Notes under the pieces: model-generated
What the model was told of the DNA's origin: nothing
The model's input: the letters and a program-made list of their open reading frames with translations, nothing else
Database searches by the model: none
Source of the DNA: Mycobacteriales bacterium
Lineage (GTDB): Bacteria > Actinomycetota > Actinomycetes > Mycobacteriales > CADCTP01
Reading direction: 5' to 3'
Length of the DNA stretch: 64,000 nucleotides
Assembly (NCBI GenBank): GCA_035995165.1
Contig: DASYKU010000098.1
Span: 18,928 to 82,927, forward strand
Shown here: positions 8,396 through 17,030 of the stretch, in pieces
How positions within the stretch are numbered: position 1 is the stretch's first letter
Layout: each line of letters starts with the position of its first letter
Program-made: the position numbers and the translations under genes

Positions 8396-8596
8396 GGTCG
8401 AACTCCGGCTGCGGTTCGCCGCGCCCGATAGTGGATCCGCTTGCGACACAAGCCGACCCTGCCAATTGCTTGACGCAGGACAGGGAGAATCCTCGGAGGA
8501 AATCAGTACGCGGTGTCGGATCAGCGCAGAGGCGTTCGTGGGAGGGGTGAGCGCCGCCCACGAGGGGCGTCCCGAACCACAGGAGATGATCTTCAG

Positions 8597-8923
8597 ATGC
8601 AGTACCTGGTTTCCGTGATACAGGACACGGCCGGCCTCGCCACCCCGGAGGAGATGGCCGCCATCGACGTGTACAACGACCGGCTCCAGGCCGAGCGCCA
8701 CTGGGTCTTCGCCGGCGGCCTCGCGGCGCCCGGCTCGGCCACCGTCATCGACAACCGGGGTGGTGGCGAGGCGCTGGTCACCGACGGGCCCTTCGTGGAG
8801 TCGAAGGAGTACCTCATCGGTTTCTGGATCATCGAGGCCGCCGACCTCGACGTGGCGCTCACGCTCGCGACCGAGGGGTCGAAAGCCTGCAACCGGAAGG
8901 TCGAGGTGCGCCCGTTCCTGTGA
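8597..8923 (+). CDS. YCII/DGPF-domain protein
   Basis: This 108-residue protein has the DGPF signature (VTDGPFVESKEYLIGFWIIE) of the YCII-related fold. Start ATG 8597 is preceded by an AGGAGA Shine-Dalgarno; the longer frame from 8513 lacks one. Its stop overlaps the GTG of the following sigma factor by 4 bases. DGPF genes are the standard partners of ECF42 sigma factors in actinobacteria and the two are thought to act as one stress-response module. The signal and the direct DGPF-sigma interaction remain unproven in the family. Confidence 0.9.
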   Translation: MQYLVSVIQDTAGLATPEEMAAIDVYNDRLQAERHWVFAGGLAAPGSATVIDNRGGGEALVTDGPFVESKEYLIGFWIIEAADLDVALTLATEGSKACNRKVEVRPFL

Positions 8924-10152
8924 CCGGGGTCGACGTCCGAGAGGCGGTCACCCGGACCCACCGCGAGGAGTGGGCCCGGGTGGTCGCCGCCCTCGCCAGG
9001 CGCTTCGGTGACCTCGACATCGCCGAGGAGGCGGCGGCCGAGGCGTTCGCGACCGCCGTCGAGCGGTGGCCGGCCGACGGCGTACCCCCCAACCCCGGCG
9101 CCTGGCTGACCACCACCGCCAACCGCAAGGCGATCGACCGGATCCGGCGCGAGACCAGGCGCGGCGACAAGCACAAGGAGGCGCAGCGGATGTTCGACGA
9201 CGACCCGCCCGAGCCCCTCGGCGCCATCGACGACGACCGGCTCCGGCTGATCTTCACCTGCTGTCACCCGGCGCTCGCGATGGAGACCCGGGTGGCGCTG
9301 ACGCTGCGCCTGGTCGGCGGACTGACCCTGCCCGAGATCGCCCGGGCCTTCCTGGTGCAGGAGAGCGCCATGGGCCGGCGGATCACCCGCGCGAAGACCA
9401 AGATCAAGGAGGCGGGCATCCCCTACCGGGTGCCGTCCGCGGAGGATCTCCCGGCCCGCGTGTCCGGCGTACTCGCCGTCCTCTTCCTCGTCTTCAACGA
9501 GGGCTACCTGGCGACCGGCCCGGACACCGATCCCGTCCGGCACGACCTGACCGCCGAGGCGATCCGGCTCACCCGCCTGATCCGTGTGCTCATGCCGGCG
9601 GACGGTGAGGTGGCCGGGTTGCTGGCGTTGATGCTGCTCACCGAGGCCCGCCGCACGGCCCGGGTCTCGGCCGGCGGCGAGCTGGTCACCCTCGACGAGC
9701 AGGACCGTGCCGCCTGGGACACGGCGCTGGTCGCCGAAGGTCACCGGCTCGTACGCGAGCGCCTGGCCACCGGGGTGGCTCCGGGCCGCTACCAGATCCT
9801 GGCCGCGATCAACGCCGTGCACACCTCCGCGCCGGACATACGCGACACCGACTGGTCGCAGGTCGTCGCCCTCTACGACCAGCTCGTCCGCCTCGACCCC
9901 TCGCCGATCGTCGCCCTCAACCGGGCCATCGCGGTCGCCGAGCTGGACGGCCCGGAGGTGGCGCTGGCGGCCGTCGACCGTCTCGGGGACGGGTTGGCCG
10001 GCTATCACGCCTACCACGCGACCCGCGCCGAGCTGCTGCGGCGGCTGGCCCGCGGTGCGCAGGCGCGCGCGGCGTACGACAGAGCGATCGAGCTGGCGGG
10101 CAACACGGCCGAGACCGCCGCCCTGACCCGCCGCCGCGACCAGCTGGGGTAG
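8920..10152 (+). CDS. ECF-type RNA polymerase sigma factor, ECF42 group
   Basis: This 410-residue protein has region sigma2 (residues ~10-80, GDLDIAEEAAAEAFATAVE and NPGAWLTTTANRKAIDRIRR) and sigma4 (~115-170, LRLVGGLTLPEIARAFLVQE). The C-terminal extension of about 200 residues contains TPR-like helices (GRYQILAAINAVH, SPIVALNRAIAVAEL, RAAYDRAIELAG). That long extension and the upstream DGPF gene define ECF42, in which the extension rather than an anti-sigma factor controls activity. No anti-sigma gene is present nearby. Start GTG 8920 overlaps the DGPF stop codon (GTGA), showing translational coupling. Confidence 0.93.
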   Translation: MTGVDVREAVTRTHREEWARVVAALARRFGDLDIAEEAAAEAFATAVERWPADGVPPNPGAWLTTTANRKAIDRIRRETRRGDKHKEAQRMFDDDPPEPLGAIDDDRLRLIFTCCHPALAMETRVALTLRLVGGLTLPEIARAFLVQESAMGRRITRAKTKIKEAGIPYRVPSAEDLPARVSGVLAVLFLVFNEGYLATGPDTDPVRHDLTAEAIRLTRLIRVLMPADGEVAGLLALMLLTEARRTARVSAGGELVTLDEQDRAAWDTALVAEGHRLVRERLATGVAPGRYQILAAINAVHTSAPDIRDTDWSQVVALYDQLVRLDPSPIVALNRAIAVAELDGPEVALAAVDRLGDGLAGYHAYHATRAELLRRLARGAQARAAYDRAIELAGNTAETAALTRRRDQLG

Positions 10153-10209
10153 CCGAAATCCGGGCGCGATCTCCGGGGCGGTGGTGTGTGATCGGGACGT
10201 GGCGATCGT

Positions 10210-10671
10210 CTACTCGACGGTGCGGGCGAGGATCCCGAGGGTGGCCTTGAGGGTGGAGTCGGCGATGACCGGGAAGCCGATGATCTCGCGGTACCGCGGC
10301 TCGATCCGGCTCCAGTCGTAGTACGACGTGACCGTCGTACCGGTGCCGCTCGGCGAGAGCTCGTAGCCGTAGAACTGGTTGATCGGCGGGTTGCGGGTCC
10401 CGGTCACGGTCCACTCGATCACCGCGTCCGGCTCGAACCGCGTGATGTGGATCTGCACGGTGTACTTCCCCATCGGCAGGTCGCCGAGCGCCTCCCGGTC
10501 CATGTGCACGGTGAAGGTGTCGCCGACCTTGGTCACCGGCGCGCCCTCGGCCGACTGCAGCATCCCGGAGGCGTCGATGCGGACATGCCCCTTCGGATCG
10601 CTCAGCACGGCGAAGATCTTCGCCGCCGGGGCCTCGATCAGCCGGGTCACCTCGTACCGCTCGTCCGTCAT
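10210..10671 (-). CDS. SRPBCC-family protein (polyketide cyclase/AHSA1-like)
   Basis: This 153-residue START-like helix-grip protein begins YEVTRLIEAPAAKIFAVLSD, the usual first strand and helix of the family. It continues with DTFTVHMDRE and a C-terminal long helix (ADSTLKATLGILARTVE). These proteins bind hydrophobic ligands in a deep cavity. The ATG overlaps the stop codon of the upstream aldo/keto reductase (ATGA at 10668-10671), so both are translated from one message. Function beyond ligand binding is not predictable. Confidence 0.85.
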   Translation of the reverse strand: MTDERYEVTRLIEAPAAKIFAVLSDPKGHVRIDASGMLQSAEGAPVTKVGDTFTVHMDREALGDLPMGKYTVQIHITRFEPDAVIEWTVTGTRNPPINQFYGYELSPSGTGTTVTSYYDWSRIEPRYREIIGFPVIADSTLKATLGILARTVE

Positions 10672-11693
10672 GAGCCGAGCCTACGATCGCGCTGGTCGAT
10701 CCCCAGTTCCCCGTACGGGTAGTCGGCCGCGGCCAGGTCGCTGGCCCGGTCCAGGTCCGCGGTCTCCTGCGCGCTCAGGTGCAGGCCGGCGGCGCTGAGG
10801 TTGGTCCTCAGCTGCCCGGTCGTGCGGGCGCCGAGGATCGTCGCGGTCACCGCGGGCCGGTCGGTGACCCAGGCCAGCGCGACCTCGGCCATCGACACGC
10901 CGCGGGCCTCCGCCACGCCCTGGACCGCGTCGATGATCCGCCAGGTGCGGTCGGAGCCCCGCCGCTCCCAGGCCTCCATGCCGCGCTCCGGGTCGTCGCC
11001 GAGCCGGCTGTCCCCGGTCGGCCGCTGGTCCCGCCGGTACTTCCCGGACAGCCAGCCGCCGCCGAGCGGGCTCCAGGGCAGCAGTCCCAGCCCGGCGTCG
11101 AGCGCGGCCGGCACGATCTCCCACTCGACCTCGCGCACGATCAGGCTGTACTGCGGCTGCAGCGTCACCGGCCCGTGCAGGCCGAGCTGCCGGGCCAGCT
11201 GCACGGCCTTGGTCAGCTGCCAGCCGGTGTAGTTGGAGAACCCGTAGTAGCCGACCTTGCCGGCGCGGACGAAGCCGTCCAGCGTCCGCAGCGTCTCCTC
11301 CAGCGGCGTCACCGGGTCGTACGCGTGGACCTGGTAGAGGTCGACCCGGTCCAGGGCGAGCCGGCGCAGCGAGGCCTCCAGCGCCCGGGTCAGGTGCCGG
11401 GCGCTCGCGCCCTCCGCGTTGGGGTCGCCGGCCGGGCCGAAGCGGCCCTTGGTCGCCAGCACCACCCGGTCGGTCACGTCGGCCGGACGCGCGGCGAACC
11501 AGCGGCCGATGATCTCCTCCGAGACGCCGCCGGAGTAGACGTCGGCGGTGTCCACGAAGGTGCCGCCGGCGGCGGCGAAGACGTCGAGCTGCTCGTGCGA
11601 GCCGGCCTCGTCCGTCTCGGTGCCGAAGGTCATCGTGCCGAGGCAGAGGCTGGAGACGGCACAGCCGCTGTGGCCCAGGGTCCGGTAGTCCAT
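10668..11693 (-). CDS. aldo/keto reductase
   Basis: This 341-residue NADPH-dependent AKR is of the YajO/Tas-like type. It begins MDYRTLGHSGCAVSSLCLGT, the near-universal start of this subfamily. The catalytic residues are Asp and Tyr in FVDTADVYSGG, Lys in VLATKGRFG and His in LYQVHAYD. The C-terminus holds the cofactor-binding ILGARTTGQLRTNL segment. It is unrelated at close range to the aldo/keto reductase at 1487-2395. It is translationally coupled to the SRPBCC gene. The natural carbonyl substrate is unknown. Confidence 0.93.
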   Translation of the reverse strand: MDYRTLGHSGCAVSSLCLGTMTFGTETDEAGSHEQLDVFAAAGGTFVDTADVYSGGVSEEIIGRWFAARPADVTDRVVLATKGRFGPAGDPNAEGASARHLTRALEASLRRLALDRVDLYQVHAYDPVTPLEETLRTLDGFVRAGKVGYYGFSNYTGWQLTKAVQLARQLGLHGPVTLQPQYSLIVREVEWEIVPAALDAGLGLLPWSPLGGGWLSGKYRRDQRPTGDSRLGDDPERGMEAWERRGSDRTWRIIDAVQGVAEARGVSMAEVALAWVTDRPAVTATILGARTTGQLRTNLSAAGLHLSAQETADLDRASDLAAADYPYGELGIDQRDRRLGS

Positions 11694-11740
11694 GAGGGCG
11701 TTCTACACGCTCGACGCCCGATCCACACCTTGCGGGCATC

Positions 11741-11753
11741 GTCCACAGTGGAC
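11741..11753. repeat. 13-bp palindromic motif GTCCAC(A/T)GTGGAC, intergenic copy
   Basis: A perfect palindrome around a central A, located between the aldo/keto reductase (minus) and the acetyltransferase (plus). The same motif recurs exactly at 13963-13975 and with one or two mismatches at several other places (see findings). Confidence 0.6.
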
Positions 11754-11809
11754 CGCGGCGGGCGCGGCGCCGTCGATCCTCCGGCAAACCGCTGGCCAGG
11801 AGGCCTAGG

Positions 11810-12574
11810 TTGGGGAGGATGGAGATCGTACGGGTGGTGCCGAACCGGGACTGGCACGCGCTGGAGGACGACGTCGTCGTCGGCCGGGCGTACCTGCGCC
11901 GGCGACCGGACGACCGCGCGTTCGTCGGCGCGGACGCCTGGCAGGAGGACGTGACCGCGGCGCTGCTCGACGCGGTGATCGCGGACGTGCCGGGCGAGCT
12001 CCACAGCAGTACCGACGAGAACGACGCCGGCCAGCTCACGCTGCTGGAGCGGGCCGGGTTCGGGGTGCACCGCCGGGAGGACGAGTTCGTCCTGCCGGTC
12101 GCGGCCGCGGCGGCCGCCACCGCCGGGCCGGTCCCGGACGGGATCCGGATCGTGCCGGCGGACGAGAAGGAGTCCGACCGGCTGGCCCGGCTCGACGACC
12201 GGCTGCGCCAGGACGTACCGGGGACGGACGGGTGGCTGAACGAGTCGGCCGAGTTCCGGGAGTACACGTTCGGGCCGCACTTCGACCCGGAGATCTACCT
12301 GGTCGCGATGGCCGGCGACGAGTACGCCGGGCTGGTCCGGATGTGGCGCGCGGCGCGGGTGCCGCGGCTGGGGCTGATCGCGGTGCTGCGCTGGCACCGG
12401 CGGCGTGGGATCGCCCGGGCGCTGCTCGGGCAGGCCTTCGGGGTGCTGGCCGAGCGCGGGGTCGAGCAGGTCACCACGGAGGCGGACGTCACCAACGCCG
12501 CGTCCCAGACCCTGCTCGCCGGGCTCGGCGCCGTCCGCACCGGCGGCAGCATCGAACTCCGCCGCCCCGGCTGA
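11810..12574 (+). CDS. GNAT-family N-acetyltransferase
   Basis: This 254-residue protein contains a C-terminal acetyl-CoA-binding GNAT domain: YLVAMAGDEYAGLVRMWR, LGLIAVLRWHRRRGIARALL with the RxxGxA pyrophosphate-binding loop, then TEADVTNAASQTLLAGLGA. The N-terminal half appears to be a second degenerate GNAT-like module. A TTG start at 11810 is preferred because AGGAGG lies 6 bases upstream; the ATG at 11819 has no correctly spaced Shine-Dalgarno. The acceptor substrate is unknown. Confidence 0.88.
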   Translation: MGRMEIVRVVPNRDWHALEDDVVVGRAYLRRRPDDRAFVGADAWQEDVTAALLDAVIADVPGELHSSTDENDAGQLTLLERAGFGVHRREDEFVLPVAAAAAATAGPVPDGIRIVPADEKESDRLARLDDRLRQDVPGTDGWLNESAEFREYTFGPHFDPEIYLVAMAGDEYAGLVRMWRAARVPRLGLIAVLRWHRRRGIARALLGQAFGVLAERGVEQVTTEADVTNAASQTLLAGLGAVRTGGSIELRRPG

Positions 12575-12640
12575 CCGCCGGCCCACCCGCCCGGCCGGCC
12601 GCCGGGGCCGCCGATCCGGCCGGTCGGGTAGACAGGTCGC

Positions 12641-12823
12641 ATGCTGAAGTCGCCTCGGCCGCCGTCGTTCGCGGAGCGGAACTGGTGGCTCACCGTCGCC
12701 TTCGGGGTGGTGCTGCTGGCCATCGGGGCCGGCTGGGCCGTCCGGGGCAGCGCCGTCTACGCCGTGCTGTTCGCCCTCGTCGGCGCGGCCGAGATCGTCC
12801 TCGGCCTGAAGAACAAGCGCTAG
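12641..12823 (+). CDS. small two-helix membrane protein
   Basis: This 60-residue protein has two predicted transmembrane helices (WLTVAFGVVLLAIGAGWAV and AVYAVLFALVGAAEIVLGL) and a basic tail (KNKR). It is a plausible real small gene: it has a clean ATG, its coding pattern is consistent with the strand, and the stop codon overlaps the convergent AceE-like gene by only 3 bases. I do not recognise its family and no function can be proposed. Confidence 0.6.
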   Translation: MLKSPRPPSFAERNWWLTVAFGVVLLAIGAGWAVRGSAVYAVLFALVGAAEIVLGLKNKR

Positions 12824-15138
12824 TCCACCAGGTCCAGGGTCGCGCCGAGGATCGAGTCGGTGTCGAGCCCGTGGTAGCGGTAGACGCTGGGCAGGTCGCC
12901 GCTCTGCCCGAACGCGGTCACCCCGAGGTGGGTCGCCGGCGCGGCCCAGATCCCGGCCAGGAACGACAGCGTGTGCGGGTGCCCGTCCAGCACGGTGACC
13001 AGCGGCGTCGCCCGGCCGGCCGGGAACACGCTGTCCAGCACCCAGCTCGACGCCTCGTCCAGCCCGCGCCGGGCCTGGGTCGCCCGGAACAGCAGGTCCG
13101 GGCTGGTCACGCAGACCACGTCCGCGGCCAGACCGAGGCCGGCCAGCCGGTCGGCCGCGGCCAGCACCTCCGGCACCACCGCGCCCATCGCCACCAGCGT
13201 GACCGCCGGCTCCGGCACCCGCCGCAACGGGTACGCCCCGGCCACGACCTGCTTGCGCCGCCGCTCCCGGGCCGCCGGGTCGGCCGGCACCGCGGCCAGC
13301 GTCTGGTCCACCGGCCGGGTCGAGAGCCGCAGGTACGCCGAGGAGCCGGCCGGCTTCCCGAGCTGCGCCAGCGCGGCCAGCAGGCACCACTCGGTGTCCA
13401 GCGCGAACGCCGGCTCCCAGCTCGTGCAGCCGGGTTGCTCCAGGCCGATCGAGGGGGTCTTGATCGACTGGTGGGCGCCGCCCTCGGGCGCGAGCGTGAC
13501 CCCGGACGGCGTGCCGACCAGGATCGACTGCCCGCCGGCGTAGATCCCGAACGACCAGGGCTCCAGCGCCCGCTCCACGAACGGGTCGTAGAGCACGCCG
13601 ATCGGCAGCAGCGGCTGCCCCCACCGGCTCCAGGTCGCGCCGAGCTCGCCGATGAGGCCGACCAGGCTGGTCTCGGCGATGCCGAGCTCGACGTGCTGGC
13701 CGCCGGCGTTCTCCCGCCAGTGCAGGATCGTCTCCGGGTCGTCGGCGAACCAGTCCCGCCGGTCGCCGTGCGACCAGACGCCGACCTTGTTGACCCAGCC
13801 GCCGAGGTTGGTCGAGGAGCTGACGTCCGGGCTGACCGTGACGACCCGCTCCCCCACGGCCGGCGCGGCCCGGTTGAGGTCGAGCAGGGTCCGGCCCAGC
13901 GCGGCCTGGGTGGTCGCGGTCCCGTGCGGGGTCCGGCCCAGGTCCGCCGGCACCGCCGGTGCGTCCACAGTGGACACCGCCGGGCGGCGCAGCCGGTCCG
14001 CGGCCGCGGCCAGCAGCTGCGCCGGCGGGCTGCCGTCACCGAACGCCGCCCAGGGGTCGGCCGGGTCGAGCCCGAGCCGCAGGGCGAGGGACTTCAGCTG
14101 GTCCTCGGTGAGCAGGGCGGAGTGGTTCTGCGGGTGCCCCTCGATGGACAGCCCGTACCCCTTCAGCGTGTACGCCAGCATGACGGTCGGACGGCTGTCG
14201 TCGATCTTCCCGTACGCCTCCCGCAGCGCGCCGAGGTCGTGCCCGCCGAGGTTGCGGACGGCCGCGGCCAGCTGGTCGTCGGGCACGTCGGCGATGAGGC
14301 CGCCGATCTCGTCCGCGTGCTCACCGTCGCCGGGCAGCACGGTCCGCAGCGCGGCCGGGTCGCGGCGCAGCGTCCGCTGGTACTCCGCGTTCGACATCTC
14401 GTCGATGCGCTGCCGCAGCGCGACGCCGCCGGGCCGGCCGAACAGCTCCTCCAGCAGCCGGCCGTACTTGACCGTGAGCACCTGCCAGCCCGCCGCCGCG
14501 AACAGGCCCTGCAGCCGGGTGCCGCCCATCGTCGGCACGACCCGGTCCAGCGACTGCCGGTTGAGGTCGACGACCCAGACGACCTCGCCCAGCTCGGCCA
14601 CCATCGGGTCCAGTACGGCCTCCCAGACCGCGCCCTCGTCCAGCTCGGCGTCGCCGACCAGCGACCACTGCCGACCGGTCCCGCCCGCGCCGAAGTGGCC
14701 GCCGACGTACCGGCGGGCGAGCGCGCCCCAGATCGGCGCGGTCGCCCCGATCCCGACCGAGCCCGTCGAGTAGTCGGCCGGGACCGGGTCCTTGAGCCGG
14801 CTCGGGTAGCTCTGCAGCCCGCCGAACTCCCGCAGCGTGGTCAGGTACGCCGGGTCGAGGTCGCCGAGCAGGTACTCCAGCGCGTGCAGGACGGGCGAGG
14901 CGTGCGGCTTGACCGAGACCCGGTCCTCGGCCCGCAGCTGCTCCAGCCAGAGCGAGGTCATGATCGTCACCATCGAGGCGCTGGAGGCCTGGTGGCCGCC
15001 GACCTTCAGGCCGCCCGGGGTCTCCCGGACCCGGTTGGCGTGGTCGACGATCGCGGTCGCCAGCCAGAGCACCCGCTCCTCGACCGCCTGCAGCGCGGCG
15101 TCGGTGCCGGTGGCGGGATGCGCGTGCGCGAGGGTCAT
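12820..15138 (-). CDS. pyruvate dehydrogenase E1 (AceE-like)/transketolase family protein, short form
   Basis: This 772-residue thiamine-diphosphate enzyme is of the homodimeric E1 type. The TPP/Mg motif is GDAELDEGA, followed about 28 residues later by DLNRQSLDR; in E. coli AceE this is GDGEMDEPE. The pyrimidine domain (about residues 400-580) and the transketolase C-terminal domain (RTPVTL-like VTSPDLLF, then SFLAGIWAAPATHLGVTAFG) follow. Typical actinobacterial AceE is near 900 residues, so this is a divergent, shorter paralogue. It probably decarboxylates pyruvate or another 2-oxo acid. No E2 or E3 gene is adjacent. ATG 15138 starts MTLAHAHPATG; upstream in-frame sequence belongs to other genes' antisense. 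Confidence 0.87.
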   Translation of the reverse strand: MTLAHAHPATGTDAALQAVEERVLWLATAIVDHANRVRETPGGLKVGGHQASSASMVTIMTSLWLEQLRAEDRVSVKPHASPVLHALEYLLGDLDPAYLTTLREFGGLQSYPSRLKDPVPADYSTGSVGIGATAPIWGALARRYVGGHFGAGGTGRQWSLVGDAELDEGAVWEAVLDPMVAELGEVVWVVDLNRQSLDRVVPTMGGTRLQGLFAAAGWQVLTVKYGRLLEELFGRPGGVALRQRIDEMSNAEYQRTLRRDPAALRTVLPGDGEHADEIGGLIADVPDDQLAAAVRNLGGHDLGALREAYGKIDDSRPTVMLAYTLKGYGLSIEGHPQNHSALLTEDQLKSLALRLGLDPADPWAAFGDGSPPAQLLAAAADRLRRPAVSTVDAPAVPADLGRTPHGTATTQAALGRTLLDLNRAAPAVGERVVTVSPDVSSSTNLGGWVNKVGVWSHGDRRDWFADDPETILHWRENAGGQHVELGIAETSLVGLIGELGATWSRWGQPLLPIGVLYDPFVERALEPWSFGIYAGGQSILVGTPSGVTLAPEGGAHQSIKTPSIGLEQPGCTSWEPAFALDTEWCLLAALAQLGKPAGSSAYLRLSTRPVDQTLAAVPADPAARERRRKQVVAGAYPLRRVPEPAVTLVAMGAVVPEVLAAADRLAGLGLAADVVCVTSPDLLFRATQARRGLDEASSWVLDSVFPAGRATPLVTVLDGHPHTLSFLAGIWAAPATHLGVTAFGQSGDLPSVYRYHGLDTDSILGATLDLVD
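13963..13975. repeat. 13-bp palindromic motif, copy inside the AceE-like gene
   Basis: An exact second copy of GTCCACAGTGGAC. On the coding (minus) strand it reads as TCC-ACT-GTG-GAC (Ser-Thr-Val-Asp) and uses ACT, a rare codon in this genome. Confidence 0.6.
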
Positions 15139-15182
15139 GCCCTGGATGTTGCCCGACCTCCGGCCCGGCAGGCCAGGCCCCG

Positions 15183-15830
15183 CTACGCGGGGCGGAGGAG
15201 GACGAGGGTGGCGGCGGCGTTCTGGACCGAGTCGACGCGGAGTCCGGCGGCCGCGGCCAGCACGTCCAGGCGGGCGTCGTCGACGTCGCGGACGCTGAAC
15301 CGCTGCTGCGCGCTGAGCCCGGCGAACTCGTACCGGATCGTGGCGGTGAGGACGTCGCCGGTACGGACCAGGTCGGTCAGCACGTAGCGGACGCCGCCGG
15401 CGGTGACGTCGGAGTCCGTGGCGGTGCCGGCCCAGCCCGGCCGGTGCCGCTCGACCAGGACGAAGCCGTCGGGCCGGACGTGCCGGGCGGCGGTGGCCAG
15501 CACGGCGGCCACGAGATCCTCGTCCGCGGTGTCCACGAAGTGGCTCATCAGCAGCACGGCGGCGTACCGGTGGCCGAGCTCCGCGGTGGTCACGTCGGCC
15601 TCGACGCCGGTCGCGGCCCGCAGCGCCGCCAGCATCCCCGGCTCGTTGTCCACGCCGGTGACCGGGTGGCCGAGGCGGGCCAGCGGCTCGGCCAGCCGGC
15701 CGGTGCCCACGCCGAGGTCGAGCACGTCCCCGCCCGGGGGCAGCAGCCGGTGCACCAGGGCGGCATCGGCGCCGCGCTCGGGCAGCCGGGCGTACAGCTC
15801 CACCGGGCTGCCGTCGGGAGCGATCCGCAC
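15183..15830 (-). CDS. class I SAM-dependent methyltransferase
   Basis: This 215-residue Rossmann-fold methyltransferase has motif I VLDLGVGTGRLAEPL (residues ~50-64), then HPVTGVDNEPGMLA with the acidic SAM-ribose ligand. A later strand reads AAVLLMSHFVDTADEDLV. It transfers a methyl group from S-adenosylmethionine; the acceptor is unknown. I choose GTG 15830 because GGGGGAGG lies about 8 bases upstream on the minus strand; the frame is open far further but into antisense of other genes. It is followed after 44 bases by the AceE-like gene on the same strand. Confidence 0.87.
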   Translation of the reverse strand: MRIAPDGSPVELYARLPERGADAALVHRLLPPGGDVLDLGVGTGRLAEPLARLGHPVTGVDNEPGMLAALRAATGVEADVTTAELGHRYAAVLLMSHFVDTADEDLVAAVLATAARHVRPDGFVLVERHRPGWAGTATDSDVTAGGVRYVLTDLVRTGDVLTATIRYEFAGLSAQQRFSVRDVDDARLDVLAAAAGLRVDSVQNAAATLVLLRPA

Positions 15831-15875
15831 CCGCCGATCCTCCCCCGGTAAGCCGTACCGGGATAACGTCCGGGC

Positions 15876-16163
15876 ATGGGCCGGCTCGCTGTCCTCGTCC
15901 GCTTCGGCGGCGTGGCCTGGCTGCTCGGCCTGCTCGCGCTGCACACCGAGCCCACGGCCGTCCTGGCCGGCGTCGCCACGGCCGTCGCCGCCGTGGTCCT
16001 CGTCCGGCTGCTCGGCGCCGCGCCGGCGTTCGCCACCCGTACGGTGGCCGGCCCGGTCCTGCGGGCCCGGTCCGCCGACACCGCGACCGACCCGCAGCGC
16101 GATCCCGACGCGGCCGGCCGGCCGCGTCCGCGAGCACCGTCCCGGGGCCCGCTGACCGCCTGA
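15876..16163 (+). CDS. DUF6412-domain small membrane protein
   Basis: This 95-residue protein has one or two N-terminal hydrophobic helices (LAVLVRFGGVAWLLGLLAL, TAVLAGVATAVAAVVLVRLL). Its cytoplasmic tail contains the diagnostic QRDPDAAGRPRPRAPS. This tail and the position directly before a YidC-like insertase are the hallmarks of the actinobacterial DUF6412 family. Its role is unknown; the constant neighbourhood suggests it assists the insertase or one of its clients. Confidence 0.82.
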   Translation: MGRLAVLVRFGGVAWLLGLLALHTEPTAVLAGVATAVAAVVLVRLLGAAPAFATRTVAGPVLRARSADTATDPQRDPDAAGRPRPRAPSRGPLTA

Positions 16164-16217
16164 TCCCAGGCGCGTCGGCACCGTCCCCTTCCCGCTCGTC
16201 CCGGACGGAGCTCCGCC

Positions 16218-17030
16218 GTGCTCGCACCCCTGTACGCCCTCGTCTCCTATCCCGTCTCCGCGATCCTCTGGTTCTGGTACCGGCTCGCCGGCACCGTGCT
16301 CGACCCGGGCGGCGGCGCCTCCTGGGCGCTGGCCGTGGTCTTGCTCGTGCTCACCCTGCGGGTCCTGCTCGTCCCGCTGGCCCGGGCCCAGCTGCGCTCC
16401 GGCCGGGCCATGGCCGCCCTGCAACCGCAGATCAGCGCGCTGCGGACGCGGCACGCCGGCGACCGGCAGGCGTTCGCGGTCGCGCTGCAGCAGCTCCAGC
16501 GCGAGCAGGGGGTCAGCCCGCTCGGCGGCTGTCTGCCCGCGCTGGCCCAGATCCCGGTCTTCCTCGGCCTGCTGCACGTGCTGCACGGCTTCACCGCCGG
16601 CGGCACCGACTACGTCTTCGGCGCCGCCGACGTCGACTCGTTCCGGCACGCCCGGTTGTCCGCCGCACCGCTGGCCGCGTACGTCCGGATGCCGGCGGCG
16701 CAGCTGGCCGCGTACGGCGTGGACCGCTGGCAGGTCGCCGCGGTCGCGATCCCGCTGGCGGCGCTGGCCGCGCTGGCCACCTACCTGACCGGCCGGCACG
16801 CGCTGCGCCGCACGCCGCCGGCGGACTCCCGGTCCGCCCTGGTCGGCCGCCTCACCCTGTACGTGCTCCCGGCGAGCGCCCTGATCGGCGGCGTCCTCTT
16901 CGCGTTCCCGGTCGTGATCCTGCTCTACTGGCTGGCCAACAACGCCTGCACCGCGGTGCAGCAGGCCCTCCTGCACCGCCACCTCGACCGGGCCGACCCC
17001 GACGGGGCCGACCCTGACCGGGCCGATTAG
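16218..17030 (+). CDS. YidC/Oxa1-family membrane protein insertase
   Basis: This 270-residue insertase lacks the large periplasmic domain of Gram-negative YidC, as expected for an actinobacterium. It keeps the conserved pattern: SYPVSAILWFWYRL helix, RVLLVPLARAQLRSGRAMAAL with the basic residues facing the groove, a coiled-coil-like cytosolic loop (LQPQISALRTRHAG), GGCLPALAQIPVFLGL, and the last helices with VILLYWLANN. It inserts small membrane proteins alone or with SecYEG. Start is GTG 16218. The C-terminus consists of three 15-base repeats encoding DRADP-type units. This is probably the second, non-essential YidC of the cell. Confidence 0.92.
   Translation: MLAPLYALVSYPVSAILWFWYRLAGTVLDPGGGASWALAVVLLVLTLRVLLVPLARAQLRSGRAMAALQPQISALRTRHAGDRQAFAVALQQLQREQGVSPLGGCLPALAQIPVFLGLLHVLHGFTAGGTDYVFGAADVDSFRHARLSAAPLAAYVRMPAAQLAAYGVDRWQVAAVAIPLAALAALATYLTGRHALRRTPPADSRSALVGRLTLYVLPASALIGGVLFAFPVVILLYWLANNACTAVQQALLHRHLDRADPDGADPDRAD
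16986..17030 (+). repeat. three 15-bp tandem repeats at the yidC 3' end
   Basis: Three consecutive 15-base units of the form GAC(C/G)GGGCCGA(C/T).. encode DRADP, DGADP and DRAD plus the stop codon. Being in frame, they lengthen the acidic tail without disrupting the reading frame. They look like slippage expansion. Confidence 0.7.
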
